Shown: one piece after another, positions 8,171 through 17,228 of the stretch
How the letters are laid out: every line of letters starts with the position of its first letter
Numbering within the stretch: the stretch's first letter is position 1
Position numbers and translations under genes: made by a program
The notes under the pieces: generated by a model
What the model was told of the DNA's origin: nothing
Seen by the model: only the letters and a program-made list of their open reading frames with translations
Database searches by the model: none
Origin: Bradyrhizobium erythrophlei
GTDB lineage: Bacteria > Pseudomonadota > Alphaproteobacteria > Rhizobiales > Xanthobacteraceae
Assembly (NCBI RefSeq): GCF_900129505.1
Contig: NZ_LT670818.1
Coordinates: 6,853,001-6,917,000 of the forward strand
DNA length: 64,000 bases
Direction of reading: 5' to 3'

Positions 8171-8249
8171 CGTCATGGCCGGCCATCCACGTCTTGCTCG
8201 CTGCATGACTGCCAAGATGTGGCTGCCCGGGACAAGCCCGGGCATGACG
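8171..8249. repeat. REP-like palindromic element, about 79 bp
   Basis: Begins CGTCATGGCCGG and ends CCGGGCATGACG, near-perfect inverted ends, with an internal CCCGGGACAAGCCCGGG hairpin. It resembles the short palindromic repeats scattered through Bradyrhizobium genomes. It lies between the convergent ferredoxin and DUF35 genes and may act as a terminator. The element at 49654-49733 has the same size and layout. Confidence 0.7.
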
Positions 8250-8273
8250 ACTTCCTTGTTGCGGCCGTGCCCC

Positions 8274-8690
8274 CTATAAAGGCCGCGCCGCGAACAGCAG
8301 TCCGTCGCGGTAATTGAGGACCACGATCTCGACCGCGATATCGAGCTTCGGTTCGACATCGGCCAGCATCCGGGTTGCGATCCGCAGGCCTTCGTCGAGA
8401 TCGACGATGCCGACCCGGTATGGGACCTCGTCCTGAAATACCGCCGGCGCCGCATGAACGACGGTTTGTGAATAGAGCTTTCCGCGGCCGGAAAGCGGCA
8501 CCCACGCAATTTTATGCGACCAGCAATGGGGGCAGAACGGTTTTGGTGGAAACGTCAGGCGCCCGCAATCGTCGCATCGCGTCGTCTCGAAATGCCCGGT
8601 GGCAAGACCCCGCCAGAATCGTTGGGTGAATTCGGTCATGCGCGGCGGAAAGGCGCGGAGGCGATTGATGGTTTGAAAAGCAAGTGTCAT
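8274..8690 (-). CDS. DUF35 OB-fold protein with zinc ribbon (ChsH2-like)
   Basis: A 138-residue acyl-CoA-associated protein. An N-terminal helix leads into a rubredoxin-like zinc ribbon with C39, C42, C53 and C56, followed by an OB fold (GKLYSQTVVHAAP, then VPYRVGIVDLDEGLRI). DUF35 proteins pair with thiolase-like proteins; in the steroid pathway the ChsH2 DUF35 domain binds the aldolase Ltp2. Its ATG overlaps the stop codon of the thiolase-like gene by 4 bp, indicating translational coupling and a complex. It is the last gene of the ten-gene operon. Confidence 0.88.
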   Translation of the reverse strand: MTLAFQTINRLRAFPPRMTEFTQRFWRGLATGHFETTRCDDCGRLTFPPKPFCPHCWSHKIAWVPLSGRGKLYSQTVVHAAPAVFQDEVPYRVGIVDLDEGLRIATRMLADVEPKLDIAVEIVVLNYRDGLLFAARPL

Positions 8691-9880
8691 CGGACCGCCT
8701 CCAGCACATGGACCAGCGCAGCATTGTAGTTGCCAAGTTCGGCGCTGGTGACGGCGAGACGGGCATTGGCGACCTGGCGCTCACCGGCGCGGCCCGTGAG
8801 TTGCTCGTTGATCTCGAACAGGCTGTAGAAGGGCGTGACGTGGGCGGGATGGCCCCGCGACTGCAGGCCGCCCGACGTACAGACCGGAATCCTTCCGCCC
8901 AGCGACGTCACGCCTTCGGAACAAAGACGGGCACCCTGCCCGCGCGGCACCAGACCAAGCGCTTCGGCGGCCAGGATTTCGATGATGGTGCAGGGCGCAT
9001 AGAGTTCCGCCAGATCGATATCGGAGGCTTTCACGCCGGCCTCTTGATACGCCGCCTGCCCTGCCCGCTGCGCCGAGACCAGGGCGATCATGTCGTTCGG
9101 CACTTCGTTGATCTGGTGGGCGCCCTCGTGAAAAAATCCCCTGCCGCGCACGCGGACGTAAGGCTTTCCGGACGCCTTTGCGATCTCCTCATCCACCAGC
9201 ACGATGCAGGCGGCGCCATCGCCGCGCGGCGGCACCTCGTAGAGCCCGAGCGGTTCGACGATCGGCTTCTGCGCCAGCACCTCGTCGAGCGTGATGGGTT
9301 TACGAAGCTGCGCGATCGGATTGAGCGAGGCGTGCCGCCGGTTCTTGACCGAGACGCTCGCGAGTTCCGTACGCGACGATTTGAATTCGTGGATGTAGCG
9401 CGCGGCATCCATCGCGTACCAGGAAATCGGCGTGAATCCGAACGGCGCATGGAAATCGACGTCGCCGGTAGCGCGCATCGAGTTCATCATGTGCTCGACG
9501 GCGGGGATCGCCGATTCGAAGTTGATTCCCAGTGCCAGCGCGACGCGTGACTTGCCGAGCCGGATATCGTTAGCCGCGGCTTCGAATGCCAGCGCCGCAG
9601 TCATTCCGTTGCCGAGGACCTCCTGCACCGTACCCGTGCAGGGAAGCCGCAAATAATTCGCGATGAAAGTCGCAAAATACTTCTGCTGGGTGTAGGGACG
9701 CGGCTGCGCAAAGGCAAGCGACGAGATCTCGCTCCGCTCGACTCCCGCATCCGCTACCGCCGAGATCACGACTTTCGCGAGGATTTCGTGTTCGAGCACC
9801 TGCAGTTCGGCATCGCGCGGTGTCTGCCATTTGGCGACCGGCAACACCGCCGCACCGAGTATCGCGACGCTTCTCGTCAT
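8687..9880 (-). CDS. thiolase-fold protein lacking the nucleophilic Cys; candidate aldolase (Ltp2-like)
   Basis: A 397-residue SCP2-type thiolase-fold protein. Where thiolases have V-x-x-x-C-A-S-G, this reads VQEVLGNG, so the acyl-accepting Cys is Leu89. The GHP histidine is kept (H344), but the C-terminal C-x-G motif is replaced by SAELGNYNA. Such Cys-less homologues include Ltp2, which cleaves a beta-hydroxyacyl-CoA side chain by retro-aldol reaction with a DUF35 partner. The next gene is DUF35, overlapping by 4 bp. I infer an aldolase or acyl-CoA-binding role rather than thiolysis. It follows the acyl-CoA synthetase gene by 28 bp. Confidence 0.85.
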   Translation of the reverse strand: MTRSVAILGAAVLPVAKWQTPRDAELQVLEHEILAKVVISAVADAGVERSEISSLAFAQPRPYTQQKYFATFIANYLRLPCTGTVQEVLGNGMTAALAFEAAANDIRLGKSRVALALGINFESAIPAVEHMMNSMRATGDVDFHAPFGFTPISWYAMDAARYIHEFKSSRTELASVSVKNRRHASLNPIAQLRKPITLDEVLAQKPIVEPLGLYEVPPRGDGAACIVLVDEEIAKASGKPYVRVRGRGFFHEGAHQINEVPNDMIALVSAQRAGQAAYQEAGVKASDIDLAELYAPCTIIEILAAEALGLVPRGQGARLCSEGVTSLGGRIPVCTSGGLQSRGHPAHVTPFYSLFEINEQLTGRAGERQVANARLAVTSAELGNYNAALVHVLEAVR

Positions 9881-9908
9881 CTTGCTGCCCTCGCGCGTTG
9901 GAACACCA

Positions 9909-12056
9909 TCATCGGCACACGATCAATGCATCGGCGGCCATCACGCCGCCGGGCCCCGCAATCACCGGATTGACGTCGATCTGGTCGATGACATCCTTCA
10001 GATCATGCGCTAGCTCAGAAAGCCGGCAGACGGTATCGACCAATCCGTCGACATCGACGCCGGGCTTGCCGCGAAACCCCGTCAGCAAGGCGTGGCTCTT
10101 GAGCGAGCCGAGCATCGCGCGGGCGGCCGCGTCATCGACCGGAGCCAGCCGCACGGCGGTATCGCCGATCAGCTCGACCATGATGCCGCCCAGGCCAGCC
10201 GCGACCAGTGGGCCGAACTGACGGTCGTTCTTGACGCCGAGCACGATCTCGACGCCCGCGGGCGCCATCTGCTGCACGCTGATGCCGTCGATCCTCGCCT
10301 GTGGCGCAAAGCGCGCTGCCGATTCCAGGATGTTCTTGGCCGCTTCGCGGACATTCTCCGGCGTCGACAGTCCGAGCCTGACGCCGCCGGCTTCGGTCTT
10401 GTGCTGGATGTCGGGCGACACGATCTTGATCGCCACCGGAGCGCCGATCTTGCTCGCTGCCGAGGCCGCCTGGTCGGGATCGCGGGCCACGATCTCCTGC
10501 GGAACAGGGATGCCGTAGCAGGCGAGGATGCGCTTGGAATCCGTCTCCGACAGCGCCGCGCCACGGCCCTTCACCTCGGACAGGATGGCGCGGGCGGCCT
10601 GCCCGGCCGACGCCGGTGACCGCCGCGCCGCCTGCGCTTGCCGCGTCCGGCGCTCATGCCAGTCGAACCACGCCCGCAACGTCGCAAAGCAGCGATCGGC
10701 TGAGCGAAACATGCAGACCCTGGGATCGGCATCGAGAAGTTCGCTGCCTGGTCCCTGGTACCATTCATTCATCCAGACCACCGCCAGCGGCCGCTCGGTG
10801 CGGGCCGCGGCCTCGACAATGGTCGGCGCCCGCGCCCCGCTCGAGGACGTGTGCGCGAAGATCATGGGCATCACCAGCGCGCTGAATCCGGCATCGTTCA
10901 TGAAGGCATCGAGACAAAATCCGAAGGTCTCCGACGTCTTCAGCACTTCGGCGGTGAGATCGGACGGATTGGCGACCGAGCCGAAATCAGGCACCACCTC
11001 GTGCAGCGCAGTCGCAGTCTTTTCTTCCAGCGCCGGCAGCGCGACGCCATGGGCTTCGGCCTTGTCGGCGCAGATCACCGCGGCGCCGCCTGAGGTCGAG
11101 AGGATGCCGACGCCGCGCCCGCCGGTTGGCGCCCTGGTCTTGGCAAAGAACGACGCCGTCTCCAGCACCGCCTCGAGATTGTCGATCGCGATCGCGCCGG
11201 TCTCTTCGATCGCCGTCCGGTAGGCGGAGACGGAACCGACCATCGTGCCCGTGTGCGACATCGCCGCCTTGCTGCTGGTCTCGCTGTTGCCGGTCTTGTA
11301 GACGATCAGCGCCTTGCCGGCATTGCGCGCCTTTCGCGCCGCCGCCAGGAAACGGTCGCCATCCTTGACACCTTCCAGCAGGCAGATGATCGAGCGCGTA
11401 TCGTCATCCTCGGCAAGATAGGAAATGAAATCGCAGACATCGACGTCGCAGGAATTTCCCGCCGCCAGATAATGCGAGAACCCGATGCCGCGCTCCATGC
11501 CCTGCACCACGGTATAGCCCAGTGCGCCGCTTTGCGAGACGATCCCGATCGGACCGCGGCGGTGACCCATCGCCGCGTAATCCGGCATGAAATTTAGTCC
11601 CGCGGAAGAGCTGGTATTCGCCAGCCCAACGCAATTCGGCCCGACCACGCGCACCCCGGTGCGCTGCGCAAGCTCGATCAGGCGCTGCTGCGCCTCGATG
11701 CGATCGGGCTTTGCGGTCTCCGCAAAGCCCGACGCGTAGACAATGACCCCGCCGGCCTTCACGGCCGCGGCGGCCTCGATCATCCCCTCGACCATCGGCC
11801 GGGCCACGCACAGCACCACGCAATCCGGGCTCTCCGGCAGGTCCGCCAGCGACGGCACGCACGGGCGGCCCAGCAGATTCGGGTACTTCGGATTGATCGC
11901 AAAAACCTTGCCGGTGAAACCGGCCATGTTGGACAGCGTACGCTCACCGAAGGAGCCGCGCGTCTCCGATGCGCCGACGATTGCGACCACTTTCGGATTG
12001 ATCAGACGACGCAGGTCCTCATGGTGATATAGCGCGCGTGCAGTCGGGTGGGCCAT
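9909..12056 (-). CDS. ADP-forming acyl-CoA synthetase, fused subunits
   Basis: A 715-residue NDP-forming acyl-CoA synthetase with both subunits fused. Domain order: CoA-binding Rossmann domain (VVAIVGASETRGSFGE, residues 24-40), flavodoxin-like ligase domains (GPNCVGLANTSS at 139; GIVSQSGALGYTVV at 171) with the phosphohistidine motif SHTGTMVG (H268), then a C-terminal ATP-grasp domain from about residue 490 (IPVPQEIVA; VAIKIVSPDIQHKTEAGGV). It would activate a carboxylic acid with ATP and CoA, giving ADP and phosphate. Within the operon it lies between a P450 and a thiolase-fold/DUF35 pair, so its product is the likely acyl-CoA substrate of that pair. Confidence 0.92.
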   Translation of the reverse strand: MAHPTARALYHHEDLRRLINPKVVAIVGASETRGSFGERTLSNMAGFTGKVFAINPKYPNLLGRPCVPSLADLPESPDCVVLCVARPMVEGMIEAAAAVKAGGVIVYASGFAETAKPDRIEAQQRLIELAQRTGVRVVGPNCVGLANTSSSAGLNFMPDYAAMGHRRGPIGIVSQSGALGYTVVQGMERGIGFSHYLAAGNSCDVDVCDFISYLAEDDDTRSIICLLEGVKDGDRFLAAARKARNAGKALIVYKTGNSETSSKAAMSHTGTMVGSVSAYRTAIEETGAIAIDNLEAVLETASFFAKTRAPTGGRGVGILSTSGGAAVICADKAEAHGVALPALEEKTATALHEVVPDFGSVANPSDLTAEVLKTSETFGFCLDAFMNDAGFSALVMPMIFAHTSSSGARAPTIVEAAARTERPLAVVWMNEWYQGPGSELLDADPRVCMFRSADRCFATLRAWFDWHERRTRQAQAARRSPASAGQAARAILSEVKGRGAALSETDSKRILACYGIPVPQEIVARDPDQAASAASKIGAPVAIKIVSPDIQHKTEAGGVRLGLSTPENVREAAKNILESAARFAPQARIDGISVQQMAPAGVEIVLGVKNDRQFGPLVAAGLGGIMVELIGDTAVRLAPVDDAAARAMLGSLKSHALLTGFRGKPGVDVDGLVDTVCRLSELAHDLKDVIDQIDVNPVIAGPGGVMAADALIVCR

Positions 12057-12137
12057 GCTCAGTCCTTGTCCGCCTTAAAGCTCGTTTTCGAAGCTCGGCC
12101 GATCGGCCGAGCCAAGCATTTCGGTGTGTTTTCGAAG

Positions 12138-13373
12138 CTAGTGTGCGCGATAACGCACCGGCAGCCGCTTCACCCCGCCGAGGAAGGACGTTTCCGTCCA
12201 GGCCGGACTCCCGGCCAATTCGATCCGATCGATCCGTTTGAGCAGTTCGCGAAAGAACGCCACGATTTCGGCCTTGGCGAGGTGCCTGCCGATGCACGCG
12301 TGAATTCCGTAACCATAGCCGAGATGCCGGTTGGGCGAACGGTCGGGAATGAATTCGAACGGACGATCGAAGGCTTCTTCGTCGCGGTTGCCGGAGGGGT
12401 AGCTGATGAAAATGCTGTCCCCGGCCTTGATCGTCTTGCCGCGGATTTCGTAGTCCGCGACCGCCGTCCGGAAGAAATGCTTGACCGGCGACACCCAGCG
12501 CACCATTTCTTCGGCCGCATCAGGGATCAGATCAGGCTCCTTCTGCAGGCGAGCCATGGCGGCGGGATTCTCGATCAAGGCGAGCAGCCCGCCCGCGATG
12601 GTGGCGCTCGTGGTGTCGTGGCCGGCGCTCGCCAGCGCCACGTAGTAGGAATAGGCTTCGAAATCGCCGATCGGCTTGCCGTCGATCTCCGATGTCGCGA
12701 TGACGGTCGCAACATCGTCCTTGGGATTCTGCCGCCGTTCCTTCGCGACGTCCTTGAAATAATCGATATAGGCCATGGTCGCGTCGATCAGGTCGTTGCC
12801 TTTCTGCATTTCCGGATCGCCGCCGCCAAAATAGGCCTGGGTGATCTTCAACAGGCGCGCCTCGTCTTCAGGCGAGAGTCCGAGGATCGTCATCACGACT
12901 CGCAGCGGGTAATAGATCGCTATGTCATTGTAGAAATCGCATTCGCCTCCGATCGCACAGAGGCGATCGACACTTTCCTTCGCCAGGGCCTCCATGCGCT
13001 CCGACAGCGTCCGGATGTGGCGCGGCTGGAACCATGCGTGGGTGAGCTTCTGGTACTTCGAATGATCCGGATTATCCATTTGCGGCAGGGTGCGAACCAG
13101 CATCGGCTTGCCGCTCATGGCCTCCTTGACTTTGCTCTCAAAGTCGATGCTCAGCAGTTTGGTCCGCGGTTGGTTGATGAAGCGATCGGCCTGGCGTTCG
13201 ATCTCGACGATGTCGGCGTACTTCGAGATCGTCCAGAACGGGCGGTACCCGTCGGGTTGGGTCCAATGGACCGGATCGTCGCGCCTCAATCCGGCGAACA
13301 ACCGGTGCTGCGCGTCGACGCTGCCGTATGTCTTGTGGTCGGCGATTGCATTGTCGAGGGGCCTGTCGAGCAT
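12138..13373 (-). CDS. cytochrome P450
   Basis: A 411-residue soluble class I P450. The ATG at 13373 is preceded by AGGGAG at good spacing; a longer in-frame form would overlap the dehydrogenase gene. Landmarks: I-helix oxygen-binding AGHDTTS, K-helix EEMVRW, and heme loop GYGYGIHACIG with Cys360. It should hydroxylate a hydrophobic compound. No ferredoxin or ferredoxin reductase is adjacent in the operon; the 2Fe-2S ferredoxin at 7857 belongs to the convergent Rieske unit. Neighbouring alcohol dehydrogenase and acyl-CoA synthetase genes fit oxidation of an introduced hydroxyl to an acid and its CoA activation. Confidence 0.92.
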   Translation of the reverse strand: MLDRPLDNAIADHKTYGSVDAQHRLFAGLRRDDPVHWTQPDGYRPFWTISKYADIVEIERQADRFINQPRTKLLSIDFESKVKEAMSGKPMLVRTLPQMDNPDHSKYQKLTHAWFQPRHIRTLSERMEALAKESVDRLCAIGGECDFYNDIAIYYPLRVVMTILGLSPEDEARLLKITQAYFGGGDPEMQKGNDLIDATMAYIDYFKDVAKERRQNPKDDVATVIATSEIDGKPIGDFEAYSYYVALASAGHDTTSATIAGGLLALIENPAAMARLQKEPDLIPDAAEEMVRWVSPVKHFFRTAVADYEIRGKTIKAGDSIFISYPSGNRDEEAFDRPFEFIPDRSPNRHLGYGYGIHACIGRHLAKAEIVAFFRELLKRIDRIELAGSPAWTETSFLGGVKRLPVRYRAH

Positions 13374-13419
13374 CTGTTTTTCTCCCTGGTTGGTTTTCCG
13401 CGCCGTTCCGGTGTATTCT

Positions 13420-14544
13420 TCACCGCATGACCAGCACCGGCTTGACCACCCGGCTGCTCTCCAGGTCGCCAACAGCTTCATTTATTTTTTCGAGCGGATA
13501 GGTCTTCACGAATTTGTCGAGCGGCAGCCGGCCGTCACGAAAGAAGCCGATCATCCGCGGGATGAACAGCTGGGGATTGGCATCCCCTTCGACGACGCCG
13601 CGAACGGTGATCCCCCGACCGACCACCACGCTGGCCTCGGCCGCATACATGGTGCCGCGGGGGGGTGCTGCGACCTGGGCGTTGACGCCCCTCGCCCTCA
13701 GGCAATTGATCGAATTGGCAACGACTGCGGGAACACCGGTGGTGTCCAGCGAGAAATTTGCGCCGCCTTGCGTGAGTTCGACAATCTCCGCCATCGGGTT
13801 GTCCGAAAGGCCCGAAACGGCGTGGGTCGCCCCGAGCTCAAGGGCCATGCGAAGCCGCTCGGGGACGATGTCGACCGCGATGATCGTGGAGCAGCCGACA
13901 ATCGCCGCGGCGATGATGGCCGAGAGGCCAACGGCTCCGGCCCCGAAGACCGCGATCGAGGTGCCGGCTGGTGGCCGCAGCACGTGCATCACCGTGCCCA
14001 TGCCGGTCTGGATCCCGCATCCCAGTGGGGCTATGAGTTCCAGCGGCAGATCGCTGTCCACCTTCACGACATTGCGGGTCGTCGCAATGGCATGGGTCGC
14101 GAATGCGGACTGGGCAAAGAAATGTCCGCCGACTTCCTTGCCGTTCCGGGTCAGCGCCGAACCGCCGGCCCGCTTTCCGAACAGGTTGATGTCACGAAAA
14201 TGGTCGCAATAGCCGAGCGCGCCATCACGGCAGTTCGAGCACTCGCCGCACGAGCCGAAGCTCATCAGGACGTGGTCGCCGGGCCGCAGCCGCGTTACTC
14301 CCGGACCGACCTTCTCGACGATTCCGGCGCCCTCATGTCCCAGCACCTTGGGCATCGGGATCGGGATATGCTGCAGCTTCACCGCCATGTCGGTGTGGCA
14401 AATGCCACACGCGTGCACCCGGACAAGAACCTCGCCGTGCTGGGGATCCCCGAGTTCGCAGGTCGCGATCTCGAACGGATCTTGAGGCGCATTGGCGATC
14501 GCCGCCGTAATGCTCAAGGCGTGTGTTCGTCCGGGCGACGTCAT
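13420..14544 (-). CDS. zinc-dependent alcohol dehydrogenase (MDR, aryl/class III type)
   Basis: A 374-residue medium-chain dehydrogenase. Catalytic zinc ligands are in ACGICHTD (C49) and GHEGAG (H70), with a further Cys in PLGCGIQTG. Structural zinc is bound by C99, C102, C105 and C113 (SCGECSNCRDGALGYC). The Rossmann motif is VFGAGAVGLSAI, followed by an Asp (AVDI) that predicts NAD. The length and 'PLGCGIQTGMG' phrase match aryl-alcohol and class III type enzymes. It is 22 bp downstream of the Liv binding-protein gene and 46 bp upstream of the P450, so it probably oxidises the P450 product or the imported substrate. Confidence 0.92.
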   Translation of the reverse strand: MTSPGRTHALSITAAIANAPQDPFEIATCELGDPQHGEVLVRVHACGICHTDMAVKLQHIPIPMPKVLGHEGAGIVEKVGPGVTRLRPGDHVLMSFGSCGECSNCRDGALGYCDHFRDINLFGKRAGGSALTRNGKEVGGHFFAQSAFATHAIATTRNVVKVDSDLPLELIAPLGCGIQTGMGTVMHVLRPPAGTSIAVFGAGAVGLSAIIAAAIVGCSTIIAVDIVPERLRMALELGATHAVSGLSDNPMAEIVELTQGGANFSLDTTGVPAVVANSINCLRARGVNAQVAAPPRGTMYAAEASVVVGRGITVRGVVEGDANPQLFIPRMIGFFRDGRLPLDKFVKTYPLEKINEAVGDLESSRVVKPVLVMR

Positions 14545-14566
14545 CGCGGCTGGTCCTTTTTGCTTG

Positions 14567-15766
14567 TCAGGGCGTGTTGAAGCCCTTGAGGACGGGTTTT
14601 GCCGTGGCCTTTTCCGGCGGCCATACCGTCACGAGCTTGTCACCCTGGAACTGCGTCACCGTGGTGTCGCGTCCCCTGTTGCGGCCGTTCTCATCGAATT
14701 CGAGATAGTCCGACGAGGTGATCATCTCGTCCTTGCCGACCTTCACCTTGCGAAGCGCGTCCGCGATGTCTTTCGGTTCAAAGCTCCTGGCCGCATCGAG
14801 CGCCCTGATCGCGACCATGGTGCCGAAATAGCCGAGCGCCGAGTTCAGCGTCAGCGGTTGCTGGAATTTCTTCTCGAAGGCCTCACCGACCTTCGCGGCC
14901 TCCGGCAGATCGGCCGAGAATGGCGTCACCGCGAACTGCCAGGCCACCAGATTGCCGATCTCCGGGCGCAGTTTCGGATCGCCCGACATGCCACCGGTGC
15001 CGATCACCACGGGATGGAAATCGAGCTGCTCGTAGGCCTTCGAGGCCAGCACCCCGGCCCGAAAATACCCGACCTGCACCACGATGTCGGGCTGCGACGC
15101 CTTCAACTTCAGCACCGGCTGCAACAGGTCCTGCGCGGCAGCGCCATATTCGATGAATGACGTCAGCGTCAGATCCTTGCGCTTGGCCAGCTCGGCCTTG
15201 AGCTGCTTGCCCATCTCGATTCCGTATTCATTGTCGGGGCAGAGCACGCCCACTTTGGTCTTTTTCGGGTCGATCCGGTGCACCATATCAAGCGAACGGA
15301 AAATGCCGGTCACGTAATCGCTGTCGATCAGCGTGGTCGACCAGGTCCATTTCAGGCTGCCGTTGGTCATGGATTCCTGCTGTGGAATCGTATTGATGTG
15401 CGGAACGCCGTATTTCTCCGCGACCTGCGACAACGGCACGGTTTCGTTGGACGTCGCGGCACCCATGACCAGCGTGACCTTGTCCTGGTTGACCAGCCGC
15501 TCGGTCTCGCCGACCGCATTGATCGGCTTGCTCTGCGAATCGCCCTTGACGAGTTCGATCAGGGCGCCGCCGTGATTTTTCAGCCCGCCGGCCGCGTTGA
15601 CCTGCTCGATCGCGAGCTCCGTGCCACGCATGCCGTCGCCGCCACCCACCGCGCCGGGACCGGTCAGCGCATAGACCGCGCCCACCTTGACCGCGTCGGC
15701 GGCGGTCGCATTGAAAGCCGACAGCAGCACCGTCGTTGAAAGAAGAAAGCCAACCATGCGTTTCAT
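14567..15766 (-). CDS. branched-chain amino acid-type ABC transporter binding protein
   Basis: A 399-residue periplasmic type I binding protein with a Sec signal peptide (MKRMVGFLLSTTVLLSAFNA, cleaved near ATAADA). The mature start VKVGAVYALTGPGAVGGGDGM and GTELAIEQVNAAGG are characteristic of the LivJ/HAAT family; many homologues in rhizobia bind aromatic or other carboxylates instead of amino acids. It follows livF by 30 bp and precedes the alcohol dehydrogenase, and shares the operon with catabolic genes, which suggests it binds the pathway substrate. Confidence 0.92.
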   Translation of the reverse strand: MKRMVGFLLSTTVLLSAFNATAADAVKVGAVYALTGPGAVGGGDGMRGTELAIEQVNAAGGLKNHGGALIELVKGDSQSKPINAVGETERLVNQDKVTLVMGAATSNETVPLSQVAEKYGVPHINTIPQQESMTNGSLKWTWSTTLIDSDYVTGIFRSLDMVHRIDPKKTKVGVLCPDNEYGIEMGKQLKAELAKRKDLTLTSFIEYGAAAQDLLQPVLKLKASQPDIVVQVGYFRAGVLASKAYEQLDFHPVVIGTGGMSGDPKLRPEIGNLVAWQFAVTPFSADLPEAAKVGEAFEKKFQQPLTLNSALGYFGTMVAIRALDAARSFEPKDIADALRKVKVGKDEMITSSDYLEFDENGRNRGRDTTVTQFQGDKLVTVWPPEKATAKPVLKGFNTP

Positions 15767-15796
15767 CTGCGTCTCCTTTGCTTGTTTTATTGCTCT

Positions 15797-16507
15797 TCAG
15801 ATTCCGAGATAGGCCTGCCTGACCCGTGGATCCGCCATCAGGCCGGGCGCAGGACCCTCAATCGCAAACCGCCCCTGCTCCAGCACATAGCCGTGGTCGG
15901 CCACTTCGAGCGCCAGCGCGGTGTTCTGTTCGACGACCAGAATGGTAAGTCCCTGCGCCGCCAGCCGGCGCACCGCGACGAAGATCTCGTCGACGACGAT
16001 CGGCGCCAGGCCGAGGCTGGTTTCGTCGAGCAGCAACAGCCGCGGCGAGGCCATCAGCGCGCGCGCGATCGCGACCATCTGCTGCTCGCCGCCCGACAGC
16101 GTGCCGGCCCGCTGCGCCCTGCGCTCGCGCACTCGGGGAAACAGCTCGAGCACCATAGCGAGGTTCTCGTCACGCCTGGGACGCGCGACCGGCGACGACG
16201 AGCTGACCAGCAGATTCTCAAACACGGTCATATCGGAAAACAATCGCCGGCCTTCCGGCACCTGCACGAGCCCGGCCCGAACGATGTCCTGCGGCGGCAT
16301 CCCGACGATGTCGCGCCCGTCGTAGCTGATCGTTCCTGCCTCGGCAGGAACGATCCCGGATATCGTGCGCAGAAGTGTCGTCTTGCCGGCGCCGTTGGCG
16401 CCGATCAGCGCGGTAATGCTGCCCGCCGCAATCGAGAGGTCGATTCCCCTCAGCACGGGCACATCGCCGTAACCGGCGCGGAGGCCTCTGACATCAAGCA
16501 GCGCCAT
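15797..16507 (-). CDS. Liv-type ABC transporter ATPase (LivF-like)
   Basis: A 236-residue ATPase. Walker A GANGAGKTT, signature LSGGEQQMVAIARAL, Walker B LLLLDETSLGLAP and the terminal phrase VEQNTALALEVADHGYVLEQG identify the LivF branch. It overlaps the LivG-like gene by 14 bp and would form the ATPase dimer of the importer with it. Confidence 0.93.
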   Translation of the reverse strand: MALLDVRGLRAGYGDVPVLRGIDLSIAAGSITALIGANGAGKTTLLRTISGIVPAEAGTISYDGRDIVGMPPQDIVRAGLVQVPEGRRLFSDMTVFENLLVSSSSPVARPRRDENLAMVLELFPRVRERRAQRAGTLSGGEQQMVAIARALMASPRLLLLDETSLGLAPIVVDEIFVAVRRLAAQGLTILVVEQNTALALEVADHGYVLEQGRFAIEGPAPGLMADPRVRQAYLGI

Positions 16508-17228
16508 GATGCCTCCTGCCGAGATAGGCCTCGATCACCGCCGGCTCGGCGGCAACCGCGGCCGGCAGCCCCTCCGCAATCTTGCGCCCGTTGGCCATCA
16601 CGACCAGGCGATCCGACAACGACATGATCGCGCGCATGACGTGTTCGACGATGAGCAGCGCGATGCCACCGCTGCGGATATCGGCGAGGATCACCATAAT
16701 CTCGTCGATCTCGGCCGGCGTCAGGCCGGCCATCACCTCGTCGAGCAGCAGCAGCCGTGGACGGGTGGCCAGCGCGCGCGCAATCTCCAGCCGTTTCTTT
16801 TCCGGAAGCGACAGGTTGCGCGCCAGTGCGACAGCCCGATGATCGAGCTTGACGCGGTTCAGGACCGCCATCGCCTCAGCGCGCGGGTCCGATGTCTCGC
16901 GGTTCGGACCGACCACCCCGGCGATGACATTTTCCAGCACGGAGACATCGCGAAACGGCTGGACGATCTGGAAGGTGCGGCCGATACCCAGCCGCGCCAG
17001 GCGATGCGGTGGCTGTCCGGTGATATCCCGGCCGTCGAACGTCACCGTTCCCTTGGTCGGGCGGATGAAGCCGGAGATGGTCTCGAACAGCGTGGTCTTG
17101 CCGGCGCCGTTCGGGCCGATCAGGCCGACGATCTCGTGGCCGGCAAGATCGAACGACACTTCGTCGACCGCCCGCAAGCCGCCGAACCAGCGCGAGACAC
17201 CGCGGACCTGCAGCAGCGGCGGGTTCAT
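16494..17228 (-). CDS. Liv-type ABC transporter ATPase (LivG-like)
   Basis: A 244-residue ATPase. Walker A GPNGAGKTTLFETISGF and the long TFQIVQPF Q-loop are typical of LivG. The signature is LSLPEKKRLEIARAL, where LSLPEKK replaces the usual LSYGQQR, and Walker B is LLLLDEVMAGLTP. It overlaps the permease gene by 4 bp. The altered signature is seen in some Liv-type ATPases and need not mean loss of function. Confidence 0.92.
   Translation of the reverse strand: MNPPLLQVRGVSRWFGGLRAVDEVSFDLAGHEIVGLIGPNGAGKTTLFETISGFIRPTKGTVTFDGRDITGQPPHRLARLGIGRTFQIVQPFRDVSVLENVIAGVVGPNRETSDPRAEAMAVLNRVKLDHRAVALARNLSLPEKKRLEIARALATRPRLLLLDEVMAGLTPAEIDEIMVILADIRSGGIALLIVEHVMRAIMSLSDRLVVMANGRKIAEGLPAAVAAEPAVIEAYLGRRHHGAA

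Noticed and set aside
8687..9880. Annotation as active acetyl-CoA acetyltransferase
   Set aside because: The nucleophilic Cys and the C-terminal Cys motif are both missing.
12048..13430. 460-codon plus-strand frame
   Set aside because: Antisense to the P450, which has heme, I-helix and K-helix motifs.
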